A model generated the notes under the pieces. That model was not told the DNA's origin. It saw nothing but the letters and a program-made list of their open reading frames with translations, and searched no databases. Source: CBFFRJ01 sp051486985 (GTDB lineage Bacteria > Pseudomonadota > Gammaproteobacteria > Enterobacterales > Enterobacteriaceae). From it: a DNA stretch of 64,000 nt. The stretch spans positions 57,634 through 121,633 of the forward strand of contig NZ_JAHVDV010000013.1 in the NCBI RefSeq assembly GCF_051486985.1, in the 5' to 3' direction. Every line of letters begins with the position of its first letter. Within the stretch, counting starts at the first letter, position 1. The position numbers and the translations under genes are program-made. This document shows, piece by piece, positions 34,394 through 42,873 of this stretch.

Positions 34394-35647
34394 ATGACAC
34401 AATGTGATCGGGGTAACTGTAAAAAGGATATACTCAGACGTACAGCTTCTGGTAATGTAGGTCTTTGTGAAGAGCATTATCAGAAGTTTATGTTTAATCA
34501 ACAAAATAAGGAGAAGAAATTATTAAGCATCTGCCAGTATTGCGGTTGTTCTTTGGCAGAGACAAGAAATGAAAAGTATTGCAGTACTGGATGCCGCCAG
34601 AAAGGTTCACGTAAAATCCCTTCTGATAGCGTTGTCAGTATTCTGAGTTCATCATACTCGCAGCATATTGATGAAACGATTAAACGAAATCCACTCTCAT
34701 TAGGCTCTATTACTGGACCGGGGGATGTGGTGGATTTTCACCAGCTATATCAGATAAAAGCCCGTCATCAGCGAAGCTATGCCATTCCTGCTTACGAGGG
34801 GTACCAGGGAAAACTGAAGCTTGTAGCATTGCTGTGTATTGAAATATGTCATATGTATCCAAATGGAAAAGGAGGTGCAAACATAGCAGGTAATTTGATT
34901 ATAGCTCCTGAATTATTAAACCGCAGAAACAGAGATATACTACCTTTTCAGGGACATGGTTTCGATGGTATTAAATCAACAGGTGAATATATTCCATTCA
35001 GTGGAAGCCTTTATGAAGGATTAGTTGAACGCTTCGGCTCAGTTGCCGTCAATAATTCCTTGGCTAAAATAACCCCTGTTAAGCGTTTTCATGGGAATGC
35101 CGTAAGAGAGATAGATTTCAGCGGGATTGATCAATTGCTCCCCCTATTTACCTTACTGCATGAAGAACTTTGGCGTCTGGGATACCGGAAGATCACAGAA
35201 TGTCTTGCGCAGATCCGGCAGTTATATCCGTATTATCCTTTATATCTTGAGTTGTTGGCTGTCATCGGTTTTCATGCAGTTCTATCCGGTGATCCAGATC
35301 GTTTTATGGCACTTTTATGTCGCGTGTTTAACAAGTATTTCGGTTTTACCTCGCGGATATCCCGTCCACACAAGCGATGTGCAGGGCTGATGTATCTTCT
35401 ATTGCGTAAATATCTACGTCGATATTTTAGCGTGGAAATTGAAAGTAAAGAGGCTGTGGTGGCTTTCTACAATAAATTCTATTCACAGGAGATAGTCTCG
35501 GTGAGCCCAGTCAAGGATCTGGTAATCTGTTACCAGTATTCAAGGGGAGTCAGAAGGTCCACCAGCACGTTTTTCTATATATCTCCCCAAGACAAAGATA
35601 ACTCTATCGAATTATGGCATCTGATAGGAGGTGATTTGCCTTTTTAA
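34394..35647 (+). CDS. Predicted zinc-cluster, HNH-like protein
   Basis: A 417-residue protein, not a named family to me. The N-terminal 75 residues hold two cysteine clusters: CDRGNCKKDIL...GLCEEHY, and ICQYCGC...EKYCSTGCRQKG (zinc-ribbon-like). Around residue 150, EICHMYPNGKGGANIAGNLIIAPELLNRR resembles an HNH beta-beta-alpha nuclease core (H, N and a following basic segment). The C-terminal half is helical. It lies between yfjI and the yfjP-type GTPase and has its own terminator. The AT-rich context suggests acquisition. Nuclease function is inference. Confidence 0.6.
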   Translation: MTQCDRGNCKKDILRRTASGNVGLCEEHYQKFMFNQQNKEKKLLSICQYCGCSLAETRNEKYCSTGCRQKGSRKIPSDSVVSILSSSYSQHIDETIKRNPLSLGSITGPGDVVDFHQLYQIKARHQRSYAIPAYEGYQGKLKLVALLCIEICHMYPNGKGGANIAGNLIIAPELLNRRNRDILPFQGHGFDGIKSTGEYIPFSGSLYEGLVERFGSVAVNNSLAKITPVKRFHGNAVREIDFSGIDQLLPLFTLLHEELWRLGYRKITECLAQIRQLYPYYPLYLELLAVIGFHAVLSGDPDRFMALLCRVFNKYFGFTSRISRPHKRCAGLMYLLLRKYLRRYFSVEIESKEAVVAFYNKFYSQEIVSVSPVKDLVICYQYSRGVRRSTSTFFYISPQDKDNSIELWHLIGGDLPF

Positions 35648-35660
35648 CCACTAAACAATC

Positions 35661-35697
35661 AGACCACATCACCTGTACCGTGATGTGGTCTTTTTTT
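35661..35697 (+). terminator. Strong Rho-independent terminator
   Basis: AGACCACATCAC (35661-35672) pairs with GTGATGTGGTCT (35680-35691) and is followed by seven T residues, 14 bp after the stop of the zinc-cluster gene. Confidence 0.93.
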
Positions 35698-35902
35698 AGC
35701 TTTCTCCTGCTTTCTGTAATACCCCTCGCTAAAAAATTATTTCCTGCCTGACAGCATTGACTGAAAACTATTCGATTTTATTACAATGCCTTATTTTTCT
35801 CAGATTAACCTGTAAACCATATCCCAGAAAATCTCACGGCTATATTACTCATGTGAACAGTCGGTTACTCATCTTCCGACTTTGCTTTTCACAGGAGTAA
35901 AC

Positions 35903-36793
35903 ATGCCTCAAACCCCCGAATCGCAGGATACCAGTGATATCCTGCGTACTTGCCTTAATTTCTTACCCCAACAAACGACCGAACGTATTATTTCCCGTCT
36001 GCAACAGGCAATTCACTACGAGCCCGTGATTGGTATTATGGGCAAAAGCGGTGCGGGTAAGAGTTCGCTTTGCAACGCCCTGTTTCAACAACCGGTATGT
36101 CTGACCAGCGATTTGCTGGGCTGTACCCGTGAACCTCAGCGGATAGTGCTCACCGTGGGCGAGCGCTGCATGACACTGGTAGATTTGCCTGGAGTTGGCG
36201 AGACACCGGAATACGATGCAGAATATTCGGCGTTGTATCAGAACTTGCTGACGGAGCTGGATTTGATTATCTGGGTCCTGCGTGCTGATGATCGTGCGCG
36301 TGCGGTCGATATCGTCACGCACCGGTCACTGCTTGCTTATGGCGCGGATGCTTCCCGTTTCCTGTTTGTTGTCAGCCAGGCAGACCGGATTCCTCCGTTG
36401 CCAGAACTTGCCGGACAGGTTGTTCCTTCAACGGAGCAGTGCCTTTCACTTGCGGTTATCAGTTCGCAGATTGCTGGTCAGTTGCCGTCCTCTTTCCCGG
36501 TGATGGCTGTTTCAGCACATACCGGCTACAACCTGCATGCTCTGGTGGAACTGATGATACATGCGTTACCCGTACAGGCCAGTAGCGCATTTTATTGTCA
36601 GTTAAAGCCAGAAAATCATACGGAGGAGAGTGATGTCGCTGTACGTCAGCGTTTTGGTGAGATAGCCGGTTCGGCTTTTGATACGGTGATCACTTCTGAG
36701 CGTCTGCCTTCTGGCTGGAGCTTGTTGCTGAGGAGGCTACGGAAAAAGCTGATACAGCTTGCGTCTGAATTATGGGAAAGGATTTTTGGCTGA
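35903..36793 (+). CDS. yfjP: YfjP/YeeP-family GTPase
   Basis: A 296-residue GTP-binding protein of the Era/HSR1-like YfjP family common in CP4-type elements. G1 is GIMGKSGAGKSSLCNAL, G3 VDLPGVGE, and the G4 position reads VVSQADRIPP (a variant of NKxD). The ATG at 35903 has ACAGGAG upstream and starts MPQTPESQDTSD, typical of the family; the in-frame ATG at 35882 is rejected. The cellular role is unknown; it begins the CP4-57-like tail of the island. Confidence 0.87.
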   Translation: MPQTPESQDTSDILRTCLNFLPQQTTERIISRLQQAIHYEPVIGIMGKSGAGKSSLCNALFQQPVCLTSDLLGCTREPQRIVLTVGERCMTLVDLPGVGETPEYDAEYSALYQNLLTELDLIIWVLRADDRARAVDIVTHRSLLAYGADASRFLFVVSQADRIPPLPELAGQVVPSTEQCLSLAVISSQIAGQLPSSFPVMAVSAHTGYNLHALVELMIHALPVQASSAFYCQLKPENHTEESDVAVRQRFGEIAGSAFDTVITSERLPSGWSLLLRRLRKKLIQLASELWERIFG

Positions 36794-36829
36794 ACCGGAC
36801 AGACTCAGCCACGGACAGACATAAACCCG

Positions 36830-37183
36830 TTACTTTTTATACCTTACAGATATGGTTCTTTTAACGTAATTCTTACCAATTTCATAGTCCGGGTTCCATG
36901 TCGCCAGATTATGGACACCGATTGCGGCGGCGCTCACCGCTCCCAGAAGTGCGGTTGGTGACCACAGGGAGCCTGCCACCGCAGTGCTTCTGTATTCGGT
37001 GTATACACGGCAGGTTAACTTCTTCTGCTGATGTTCTATCGCATACTCCACTCTTTTGACGGTTTCACTGATGTCAGTAACATTCGTGATATCAAAACTT
37101 TTCCGGTAAAAAATCAGGTCATTCAGTTCCTCTCTGGTTAGAAATTCTGCATTAAACGACTCAATCTGTACTGTTCCTGACAT
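36830..37183 (-). CDS. Hypothetical protein, 117 residues, one membrane segment
   Basis: Not recognised. It starts MSGTVQIESFNAEFLTREELNDLIFYRKSFDITNVTDI. One hydrophobic helix, LWSPTALLGAVSAAAIGVHNLATW, is near residues 75-98, followed by a basic end RTISVRYKK. The start at 37183 has GAGAGGAA upstream. It is divergent from the signal-peptide protein at 37503, with a repeat-rich operator-like region between them. Confidence 0.6.
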   Translation of the reverse strand: MSGTVQIESFNAEFLTREELNDLIFYRKSFDITNVTDISETVKRVEYAIEHQQKKLTCRVYTEYRSTAVAGSLWSPTALLGAVSAAAIGVHNLATWNPDYEIGKNYVKRTISVRYKK

Positions 37184-37285
37184 CCGTTGTTCCTCTCTTT
37201 CCTGGAATCTATGAATTTCCCCCGGTACGCGCCTTATGGTCAAACATTGCACTTTTCAGGGGCATTGTGTGTCAGAAAAGAATAT

Positions 37286-37383
37286 ATCGATCTGTATAAA
37301 CGATCAATAATGATAAATTGATCGTTATTATCTATCAATAATAGCTTTCGATATCCATGAATTGATCGTCTTAACCTATCAAG
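37286..37383. promoter_or_regulatory. Operator-like region with three ATTGATCGT...TATCAA repeats
   Basis: A 23-bp motif of the form ATTGATCGT-N8-TATCAA occurs in forward orientation at 37317-37339 and 37361-37383 (44 bp apart), and inverted at 37286-37308 with CGATCAAT as its end. It lies in the 319-bp non-coding gap between two divergent genes. It looks like a multi-site regulator binding region; the regulator is unknown. Confidence 0.6.
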
Positions 37384-37502
37384 AAGTAAGGATATTCTGG
37401 TTCGTTTAGCACCGTTTTCTTGCTCCTTTGACAGATGTCGACTGATTAATAACTTATGCAGTGGTTCTCTCCTGACCACTGCTGCCAATCCACAGGTGAT
37501 TT

Positions 37503-38192
37503 ATGAAAACCAGAACAATAATTGCTCTTTTACTCTCCGCCGCCTCTGTTTCTGCGCAGGCAGGCAACTGGATGGTGAAAAATGGATGGTGCCAGACCAT
37601 GACGGAAGACGGTCAGGCGCTGGTTATGCTGAAAAAAGATACCATCGGCATCTTCGGCCTGTTGCAGGGTTGCCCCAACGGTCAGCAGGAACTGATGGGA
37701 AGCCGTATCAGTATTAACGGGAATCTGATCCCCACCTCACAGATGTGTAACCAAAAAACAGGCTATAAAGCTGTTGAAATTGAAGGTGAGCAGGCACCCG
37801 CCGCAGCCCGGAAAGCCATTGAATCAATTGCCGGTCAGGATATTTCCAGCGTACAGGCCTTCGGCACACAAATGAAATTTACCCGTGGCGATATGCTCCA
37901 GGTTTGCCCGAAATATGTCAGCGCCCTTGCAGGCGTATCAGCAGAAGCCACCGGGAACAAGCCGCTGAAAGTCAACAAAGGTTCGGTAATGAAAGCGGCC
38001 AGACAGGCGTACACGAAAGAATATGACCGTGAAACGGCAGACGCCGCTGATTTTGGCAGCTATGAAGTGAAGGGAAATACGGTGGTATATGAAGTCTACA
38101 ATGCCGCTTACCGCACCTACGATAAAATCGTTGTTACTGTAGGGTCTGATGGTAACGCCACCGGTGCAAAGGTGGAGTACATGGGGCAATAA
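37503..38192 (+). CDS. Hypothetical exported protein, 229 residues
   Basis: A clear Sec signal peptide, MKTRTIIALLLSAASVSAQA, is cleaved before GNWMVKNGWCQ. The mature part has cysteines in WCQ, GCPNGQQ, MCNQ and VCPKY that could form disulphides, and a C-terminal strand-rich region ending VTVGSDGNATGAKVEYMGQ. Similar exported proteins occur in CP4-type islands beside yfjP homologues, but I cannot name a function. Confidence 0.75.
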   Translation: MKTRTIIALLLSAASVSAQAGNWMVKNGWCQTMTEDGQALVMLKKDTIGIFGLLQGCPNGQQELMGSRISINGNLIPTSQMCNQKTGYKAVEIEGEQAPAAARKAIESIAGQDISSVQAFGTQMKFTRGDMLQVCPKYVSALAGVSAEATGNKPLKVNKGSVMKAARQAYTKEYDRETADAADFGSYEVKGNTVVYEVYNAAYRTYDKIVVTVGSDGNATGAKVEYMGQ

Positions 38193-38221
38193 CCCCCTGG
38201 TATCATTTCTGACTCAGTCAT

Positions 38222-38257
38222 AAAGGCCGTGCCTCCATCGGGAAGCATGGCCTTTTT
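38222..38257 (+). terminator. Rho-independent terminator
   Basis: AAAGGCCGTGC pairs with GCATGGCCTTT, followed by TTTGCTTTT, 30 bp after the exported-protein gene. Confidence 0.82.
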
Positions 38258-38356
38258 GCTTTTATGCCGCCTCACTCATTGCATCACCTACCACAAGAGC
38301 AGGCATAAATGACTGGCTCACCGTGTTTTAACACCCTGATTTAACGACTCATCATC

Positions 38357-38388
38357 ACGCCAGCCCTGACCGGCTGGCTTTTTTATTT
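38357..38388 (+). terminator. Rho-independent terminator
   Basis: CCAGCC-CTGACC-GGCTGG followed by CTTTTTTATTTT. It lies directly in front of the antirestriction gene and its ribosome site, so it may end an upstream or leader transcript. Confidence 0.78.
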
Positions 38389-38403
38389 TCGGAGTGATTA
38401 ATC

Positions 38404-38850
38404 ATGACTACTGCAATTACTGACGCCACCTTATCGTCAGACACTATTTTCGCCGTGCCTGTCGCAGATGAACAGCGCCCCGGTTTCTGGCCGCTGCACT
38501 TTGGCTCCATTCCACAGTGGATATTACTGGAGCCACGTATCTTTGCCTGGATGGACCGTTTCTGTGCGGATTACAGCGGCGGTATCTGGAATTTTTACAC
38601 ACTCAGCAACGGTGGGGCTTTTATGGCTCCGTACACTGACCGCGATGCACAATGGCAACTCTTTAACAGCATGAATGGCAATGATGCGCAAATGAGTGCA
38701 GAGGCCGCCGGAATTACCGTCTGCCTGATTGAGTACAGCCATCACGCCTCTCGTACCGGGTGTGATGCCATGACCACGCATTATTATCGCCTGCGTGAGT
38801 ATGCCCTGCGCCATCAGGAATGCTCCGCCATCATGCACATCATCGACTGA
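38404..38850 (+). CDS. yfjX: Antirestriction protein, ArdB/KlcA family (YfjX-like)
   Basis: A 148-residue protein of the antirestriction family that blocks type I restriction enzymes in vivo. The hallmark block is EPRIFAWMDRFCADYSGGIWNFYTLSNGGAFMAPYTD, followed by MSAEAAGITVCLIEYSH. GGAG precedes the ATG. It starts the conserved CP4-57 order antirestriction - RadC - CbeA - CbtA. It shares the island with a complete type I system. Confidence 0.92.
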   Translation: MTTAITDATLSSDTIFAVPVADEQRPGFWPLHFGSIPQWILLEPRIFAWMDRFCADYSGGIWNFYTLSNGGAFMAPYTDRDAQWQLFNSMNGNDAQMSAEAAGITVCLIEYSHHASRTGCDAMTTHYYRLREYALRHQECSAIMHIID

Positions 38851-38860
38851 GGGGGCCGGT

Positions 38861-39067
38861 ATGAATACAACCGAACTGTCGCTATCAGACACCCTGTGGG
38901 AATCGCTGAAACGCATTCCGGTCACAGAGGAGGATGAAGATATTGTTATCAGCGAACCTTTTTTGCATTTTCCTGCCGGAACGCACCTTACCACGGTCTG
39001 GATGTGGTTCGAAGCCATGGCCCCGGCCTTTTCCGTGGCCCATAAACTGTATGGCAAACCGCAGTAA
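38861..39067 (+). CDS. Hypothetical protein, 68 residues
   Basis: A small acidic protein, MNTTELSLSDTLWESLKRIPVTEEDEDIVISEPF, with a C-terminal VWMWFEAMAPAFSVAHKLYGKPQ. The ATG at 38861 follows GAGGGGGCCGGT, 10 bp after the antirestriction gene stop, so the two are probably co-translated. No function is recognised. Confidence 0.65.
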   Translation: MNTTELSLSDTLWESLKRIPVTEEDEDIVISEPFLHFPAGTHLTTVWMWFEAMAPAFSVAHKLYGKPQ

Positions 39068-39111
39068 AACCCCACTCCTTTTTACTATCCTGAATGACCA
39101 GAGAGAACATT

Positions 39112-39591
39112 ATGGTTATATCCTCTTATTCGACAGACAGCGCGTTACCTTTAACCGCGCAGCGAACGGTAAAACGTGCGTTATCCCTTCTTGAGCACCA
39201 TCTGCGTGAGCCTGGTGTGGCATTCACGTCTACCTCGGTTGTCCGGGACTGGCTGCGCCTGAAAATGACCGGGCTGAAGCGCGAAGTGTTTCTGGTGCTG
39301 TACCTTAACCAGCAAAATCAGTTAATTACTCACGAAACCCTGTTTACCGGCACCATCAACAGTACGGAAGTGCATCCCCGCGAAGTGGTGAAATCAGCCC
39401 TGCACCATAATGCCGCCGCCGTGCTTTTTGCTCACAACCATCCCTCCGGTGAAGCTGAGCCCAGCCAGGCCGACAGGCAGATTACCGCCAGACTGGTAAA
39501 GGCTCTTACGCTGGTAGACGTCCGGGTGCTGGATCACTGTATCGTCGGAGGCATGACAGTGGTTTCATTTGCCGAACGAGGCTGGTTATGA
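39112..39591 (+). CDS. yfjY: RadC-family JAB-domain protein (YfjY/YeeS-like)
   Basis: A 159-residue member of the RadC/DUF2466 family with the JAMM metal motif: EVHPREVVKSALHHNAAAVLFAHNHPSGEAEPSQADRQIT (Glu, HxH, Ser, Asp). The biochemical role is unknown; the family is no longer linked to DNA repair. The start at 39112 (MVISSYSTDS) is chosen over 39094 because it gives the usual N terminus. It belongs to the CP4-57-like gene series. Confidence 0.9.
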   Translation: MVISSYSTDSALPLTAQRTVKRALSLLEHHLREPGVAFTSTSVVRDWLRLKMTGLKREVFLVLYLNQQNQLITHETLFTGTINSTEVHPREVVKSALHHNAAAVLFAHNHPSGEAEPSQADRQITARLVKALTLVDVRVLDHCIVGGMTVVSFAERGWL

Positions 39592-39604
39592 AGGAGGGCA
39601 AAAG

Positions 39605-39931
39605 ATGCCACTGACTGATGCAAAACATTGGGGGTTACAGCGAAGTTTCACACCAAATTTTGGCGCAAGGCTGGTACAGGAAGGCAACCGACTGCATTAC
39701 CTGGCTGACCGGGCCAATATCACCGGTAAATTTGTTGATGCCGAATGTCAGAAGCTGGAAGAAGCATTCCCGCATTTTATCCGCCAGATGGAACTGATGC
39801 TGAGCACTGGCGAACTTAATCCCCGTCATGCGCACAGCGTCACTCTCTACCACAACGCTTTCACCTGTGAAGCCGATACTCTCGGCAGTTGTGGTTACGT
39901 CTACATCGTTATTTATCCCACTCAACGTTAA
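39605..39931 (+). CDS. yfjZ: CbeA/YeeU-family antitoxin (YfjZ-like)
   Basis: A 108-residue type IV antitoxin. The family start MPLTDAKHWGLQRSFTPNFGARLVQEGNRLHYLADRANITGKF is clear. Family members stabilise the MreB and FtsZ filaments that the partner toxin disrupts. AAGGAGG lies before the ATG. The toxin gene follows 24 bp downstream. Confidence 0.93.
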   Translation: MPLTDAKHWGLQRSFTPNFGARLVQEGNRLHYLADRANITGKFVDAECQKLEEAFPHFIRQMELMLSTGELNPRHAHSVTLYHNAFTCEADTLGSCGYVYIVIYPTQR

Positions 39932-39955
39932 ATCTTTTTCATTCGCGAGAACAAA

Positions 39956-40297
39956 ATGAAAACCATACCTGCAACAACTCAGCGGGCGGCGAAGTCGTGC
40001 CCGTCGCCCGTGGCTGTCTGGCAGATGCTACTTACCCGTCTGCTGGAGCAGCATTATGGCCTCACCCTGAATGACACGCCGTTCAGCGATGAAACCGCTA
40101 TTCAGGAACATATCAACGCAGGCATCACACTGGTTGATGCCGTTAATTTTCTGGTGGAAAAGTACGAACTGGTTCGTATCGATCGCAGAGGGTTTAACTG
40201 TCAGGAGCAGTCCCCTTATCTGGGTGCAGTGGATATTTTGCGGGCGCGGCAGGTAACCGGCCTGTTGCGGCAAAGCCCTCATCCTTCGATACGCTGA
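39956..40297 (+). CDS. ypjF: CbtA/YkfI/YpjF-family toxin
   Basis: A 113-residue cytoskeleton-targeting toxin that inhibits FtsZ and MreB. The core WQMLLTRLLEQHYGLTLNDTPFSDETAIQEHINAGITLVDAVNFLVEKYELVRIDR is intact. The N terminus (MKTIPATTQRAAKSCPSPVAVW) is typical. It pairs with the upstream CbeA-type antitoxin. Confidence 0.93.
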   Translation: MKTIPATTQRAAKSCPSPVAVWQMLLTRLLEQHYGLTLNDTPFSDETAIQEHINAGITLVDAVNFLVEKYELVRIDRRGFNCQEQSPYLGAVDILRARQVTGLLRQSPHPSIR

Positions 40298-40363
40298 ATC
40301 TTGCGAGCCGTCTTCCCGAATTACATCACCAATCTTATTTCCTTATTAACTCATTGCATAATG

Positions 40364-40396
40364 CGCCTGCCACTCCCGGCAGGCGTGTTTGCTTTT
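40364..40396 (+). terminator. Rho-independent terminator after the CbeA/CbtA pair
   Basis: CGCCTGCC (40364-40371) pairs with GGCAGGCG (40378-40385), followed by TGTTTGCTTTT. It ends just before the ribosome site of the DUF4942 gene. Confidence 0.75.
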
Positions 40397-40412
40397 ATAC
40401 GGACAAAAAAAC

Positions 40413-41246
40413 ATGCAAACAGAAGCTGAAGTCTTAACTGACCATAATGAGCTAATTTGCTCAACCAGCATTGAGCGTATCGTCACCGGACGTGATGCTG
40501 CCTTGAAACAGATTGAGGCGCTAATTCGTCAGCTTGATGACGTTTCCCGACTCACTTCCGGGATTGGTGGCGACGTAGCGAGTCATTGGGCGATGCGGCA
40601 GGGCCATGCTTTCGACTGCTGGCTGGTGCAACCTGTAGATAAAGCGATGCCTGTCATCACCCGCAATATCGACCGTAGCATCTGGCGCGATCTGATGCTG
40701 AAGTCCGGGATGTTAACGTTGATGGATGCCGAAGCCCGTAGCCAGTGGGCGAAGAATCTGGAGGAGGGCGATCTTCCGGCCATTAGCGAAGCCAATATCC
40801 TGAGTACCTTTGAACAGTTGCACCATAACAAGCAGGATGTTTTTGAACGTGGAATTATCAACGTGTTCAAAGGGCTAAGCTGGGACTATAAAACCAATAA
40901 TCCCTGCTATTTTGGTAAGCGGATCATCGTTAACGGCCTGGTAAAGCACGACAAATGGGGCTACAGCCTGAATTGGGGCTGGCGGCGCGATCAGCTCGCC
41001 GATCTGGAGCGGATGCTGTATCTGCTTGACGGGAAGACTATTCCCGACAACCGGCATGATGTCTCTATCCGGTTTATGGACTTTGTGCGTGATAACCCGC
41101 ATCAGCAGGTCTTTGAGGATGATTTATTCTTTATTCGCTACTTCCAGAAGGGCAGCGGGCATATCACGTTCAAGCGTCTGGATCTGGTGGAGAAGATGAA
41201 TGATATTGTGGCGAAACACTATCCGGGGATGTTGCCTGCGAAATAA
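40413..41246 (+). CDS. DUF4942 domain protein
   Basis: A 277-residue protein typical of the position downstream of CbtA toxins in CP4-type islands. Landmarks are DRSIWRDLMLKSGMLTLMDAEARSQWAKNLEEGDLPAISEANILSTFEQL and the C-terminal NPHQQVFEDDLFFIRYFQKGSGHITFKRLDLVEKMNDIVAKHYPGMLP. Function unknown. The start at 40413 gives the family N terminus; an upstream start at 40389 lies inside the terminator. Confidence 0.83.
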   Translation: MQTEAEVLTDHNELICSTSIERIVTGRDAALKQIEALIRQLDDVSRLTSGIGGDVASHWAMRQGHAFDCWLVQPVDKAMPVITRNIDRSIWRDLMLKSGMLTLMDAEARSQWAKNLEEGDLPAISEANILSTFEQLHHNKQDVFERGIINVFKGLSWDYKTNNPCYFGKRIIVNGLVKHDKWGYSLNWGWRRDQLADLERMLYLLDGKTIPDNRHDVSIRFMDFVRDNPHQQVFEDDLFFIRYFQKGSGHITFKRLDLVEKMNDIVAKHYPGMLPAK

Positions 41247-41322
41247 GATGTGATGTTTTTATAGGCACCTCTATGCTAATCTTAATAGGAGTTATTAAGT
41301 GTTATTAAAAGAGGTAATCCCT

Positions 41323-41571
41323 ATGGGTTCGCTTACTAAACAAACCATCAGCGCACAGATACCTATTGAATTGGCCGCTGCTGTAGAGAATCTGGCAATT
41401 GAGTTAGATCGTTCTAAGAGCTGGATTATTAAGGAAGCGTTGACCAGTATGCTGGCCGAAAGAGAACGGCGTCACCAGAGCATCCAGGCCGGTCTTGCGG
41501 ATGTGGATGCCGGTCGCGTGGTGAGCCACTCGGACATGGTGGATTTTGCTAATCGTTTAAAGAAATCCTGA
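41323..41571 (+). CDS. ParD/CopG-family ribbon-helix-helix antitoxin
   Basis: An 82-residue antitoxin. TISAQIPIELAAAVENLAIELDRSKSWIIKEALTSMLAERERR is the ribbon-helix-helix DNA-binding domain; the C-terminal tail would bind the toxin. The start at 41323 follows AGAGGT. The repeated TTATTA / AATAGGAGTTATTAAGTG sequences at 41282-41309 are probable operator sites. The toxin gene starts 3 bp after its stop. Confidence 0.87.
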   Translation: MGSLTKQTISAQIPIELAAAVENLAIELDRSKSWIIKEALTSMLAERERRHQSIQAGLADVDAGRVVSHSDMVDFANRLKKS

Positions 41572-41574
41572 TAA

Positions 41575-41850
41575 ATGGAAATTTACTGGACGCTTAAAGC
41601 TCAGGATGACCTGGAACGTATCTACCGTTTTGCCCTTCAGTACAGCCGCCAGCACGCCGATGACGTTTTGGATCGCCTGATTACTGGCTGTGCTGGTCTT
41701 ACAGCGCATCCGGCTATTGGCGTACAGCAGACTCGGTATGAACCTCGGGAAGTCCGAAAAGTGTTATTTGATGACTATGAGGTTCACTACGAACTTCGTG
41801 ACAATAACATTTATATCGTGGATCTCTGGCATACCAGAGAAGAACGTTGA
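41575..41850 (+). CDS. ParE/RelE-family toxin
   Basis: A 91-residue toxin with the fold pattern MEIYWTLKAQDDLERIYRFALQYS ... DRLITGCAGLTAHPAIGVQQ ... EVRKVLFDDYEVHYELRDNNIYIVDLWHTREER. ParE members inhibit DNA gyrase, RelE members cut mRNA; which applies is not clear. Coupled to the ParD-type gene upstream. Confidence 0.88.
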   Translation: MEIYWTLKAQDDLERIYRFALQYSRQHADDVLDRLITGCAGLTAHPAIGVQQTRYEPREVRKVLFDDYEVHYELRDNNIYIVDLWHTREER

Positions 41851-41969
41851 AAAGTTGCTCTTCACATTAGCGAGTACAGCCCACTCGTTTAAAAACTCAT
41901 TTTTGTGTTTTTTACTCTTTTTTGTGTTTTAATGATATCCATTACTTCTTGGTAAGTGAGGAGGGCATC

Positions 41970-42767
41970 ATGCAAAACAAAATCAAAGAACTTCGTACTC
42001 AACTATCAATCACTCAGCGTGAATTGGCAGATATGGTTGGTACCAGCCAACAACAGATCCAACGTATAGAGACAGGGAAAGTTGCGGCCAAGTTAGGACT
42101 GGCGCAGGCGATAAGCGCTGTCTTAAAGAAACCATTGAATGCAGTTTTTCCTGGTAACGATACTTTATTGCAAAAAGTGCGTAATCAAAGTAGCCGTAGT
42201 GATGATGATCTGGAAAGCATCGCTGCTAGTGGTATTGAAATGGATGGCTGCATTTGGATGGTGAAACTCTGGTTACGAGGGCAGCAAGATTATTTGCTGT
42301 TACCTATTTCCCCGGCTGATAAGCGTCGTTTTTACTCACACTTTCAGGAAAGAGCAGTGCCTGGTTATGAGCATTTCTTTGTTTTCGACTCTGAACAGCA
42401 TCGTTATGCCTTAAATGCGCGAGAGGTGATTTTCCACCAATTCTTGTTTGAAGCGTTTCCACCTATCCCTGATGACGAGGATGGTGATGCAGATGAAGGA
42501 AGATATGGGAATGTCCATATCACCATGGTGAATGGTGGCCCAGTTATTGAACTTTGTTGCGAGCCAGATGAGTCTGAGGACGAAAGTGATGGCGATATCG
42601 GTCAGTTGAATGCATTTTTTGACATTCTGGAGTTAGAGCCGGAATCAACAGAGCGATATCAGTTAACCGACATAGATGGAGAAGATGCTTTTATCCGTAT
42701 TGGTTCTATTGCGATGGTGCGAGTACCACTTGATGCGCTGGAGCCTGTAGAAGAAGATGAGGAGTGA
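41970..42767 (+). CDS. XRE-family helix-turn-helix regulator
   Basis: A 265-residue protein. The N-terminal HTH is MQNKIKELRTQLSITQRELADMVGTSQQQIQRIETGKVAAKLGLAQAISAVLKKPLNAVFP. The C-terminal 190 residues are acidic (PPIPDDEDGDADEGRYGN, EPDESEDESDGDIGQ) and not recognised. GAGGAGGG precedes the ATG. It is the last gene before the right-hand att site of island 1, so it may regulate island genes; target unknown. Confidence 0.82.
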   Translation: MQNKIKELRTQLSITQRELADMVGTSQQQIQRIETGKVAAKLGLAQAISAVLKKPLNAVFPGNDTLLQKVRNQSSRSDDDLESIAASGIEMDGCIWMVKLWLRGQQDYLLLPISPADKRRFYSHFQERAVPGYEHFFVFDSEQHRYALNAREVIFHQFLFEAFPPIPDDEDGDADEGRYGNVHITMVNGGPVIELCCEPDESEDESDGDIGQLNAFFDILELEPESTERYQLTDIDGEDAFIRIGSIAMVRVPLDALEPVEEDEE

Positions 42768-42802
42768 TTTTAAGTTAGCTGAGTTTTCAGAGAATTGCGT
42801 AT

Positions 42803-42822
42803 GAGTATACATGTGAGTATAC
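42803..42822. promoter_or_regulatory. Arm-type repeat pair at the right end of island 1
   Basis: GAGTATAC occurs at 42803-42810 and again at 42815-42822, 12 bp apart, the same word and spacing as the pair left of integrase 1. This places the right border of island 1 close by. Confidence 0.65.
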
Positions 42823-42873
42823 ATAGCGGTTCTCTTATTTTGTAATTTAAGCTATTTCAGTTGGTTACGTAGA

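Noticed and set aside
37240..37488. 82-residue minus-strand frame
   Set aside because: It is made largely of the ATTGATCGT repeat region, lacks a ribosome site, and reads as non-coding operator DNA.
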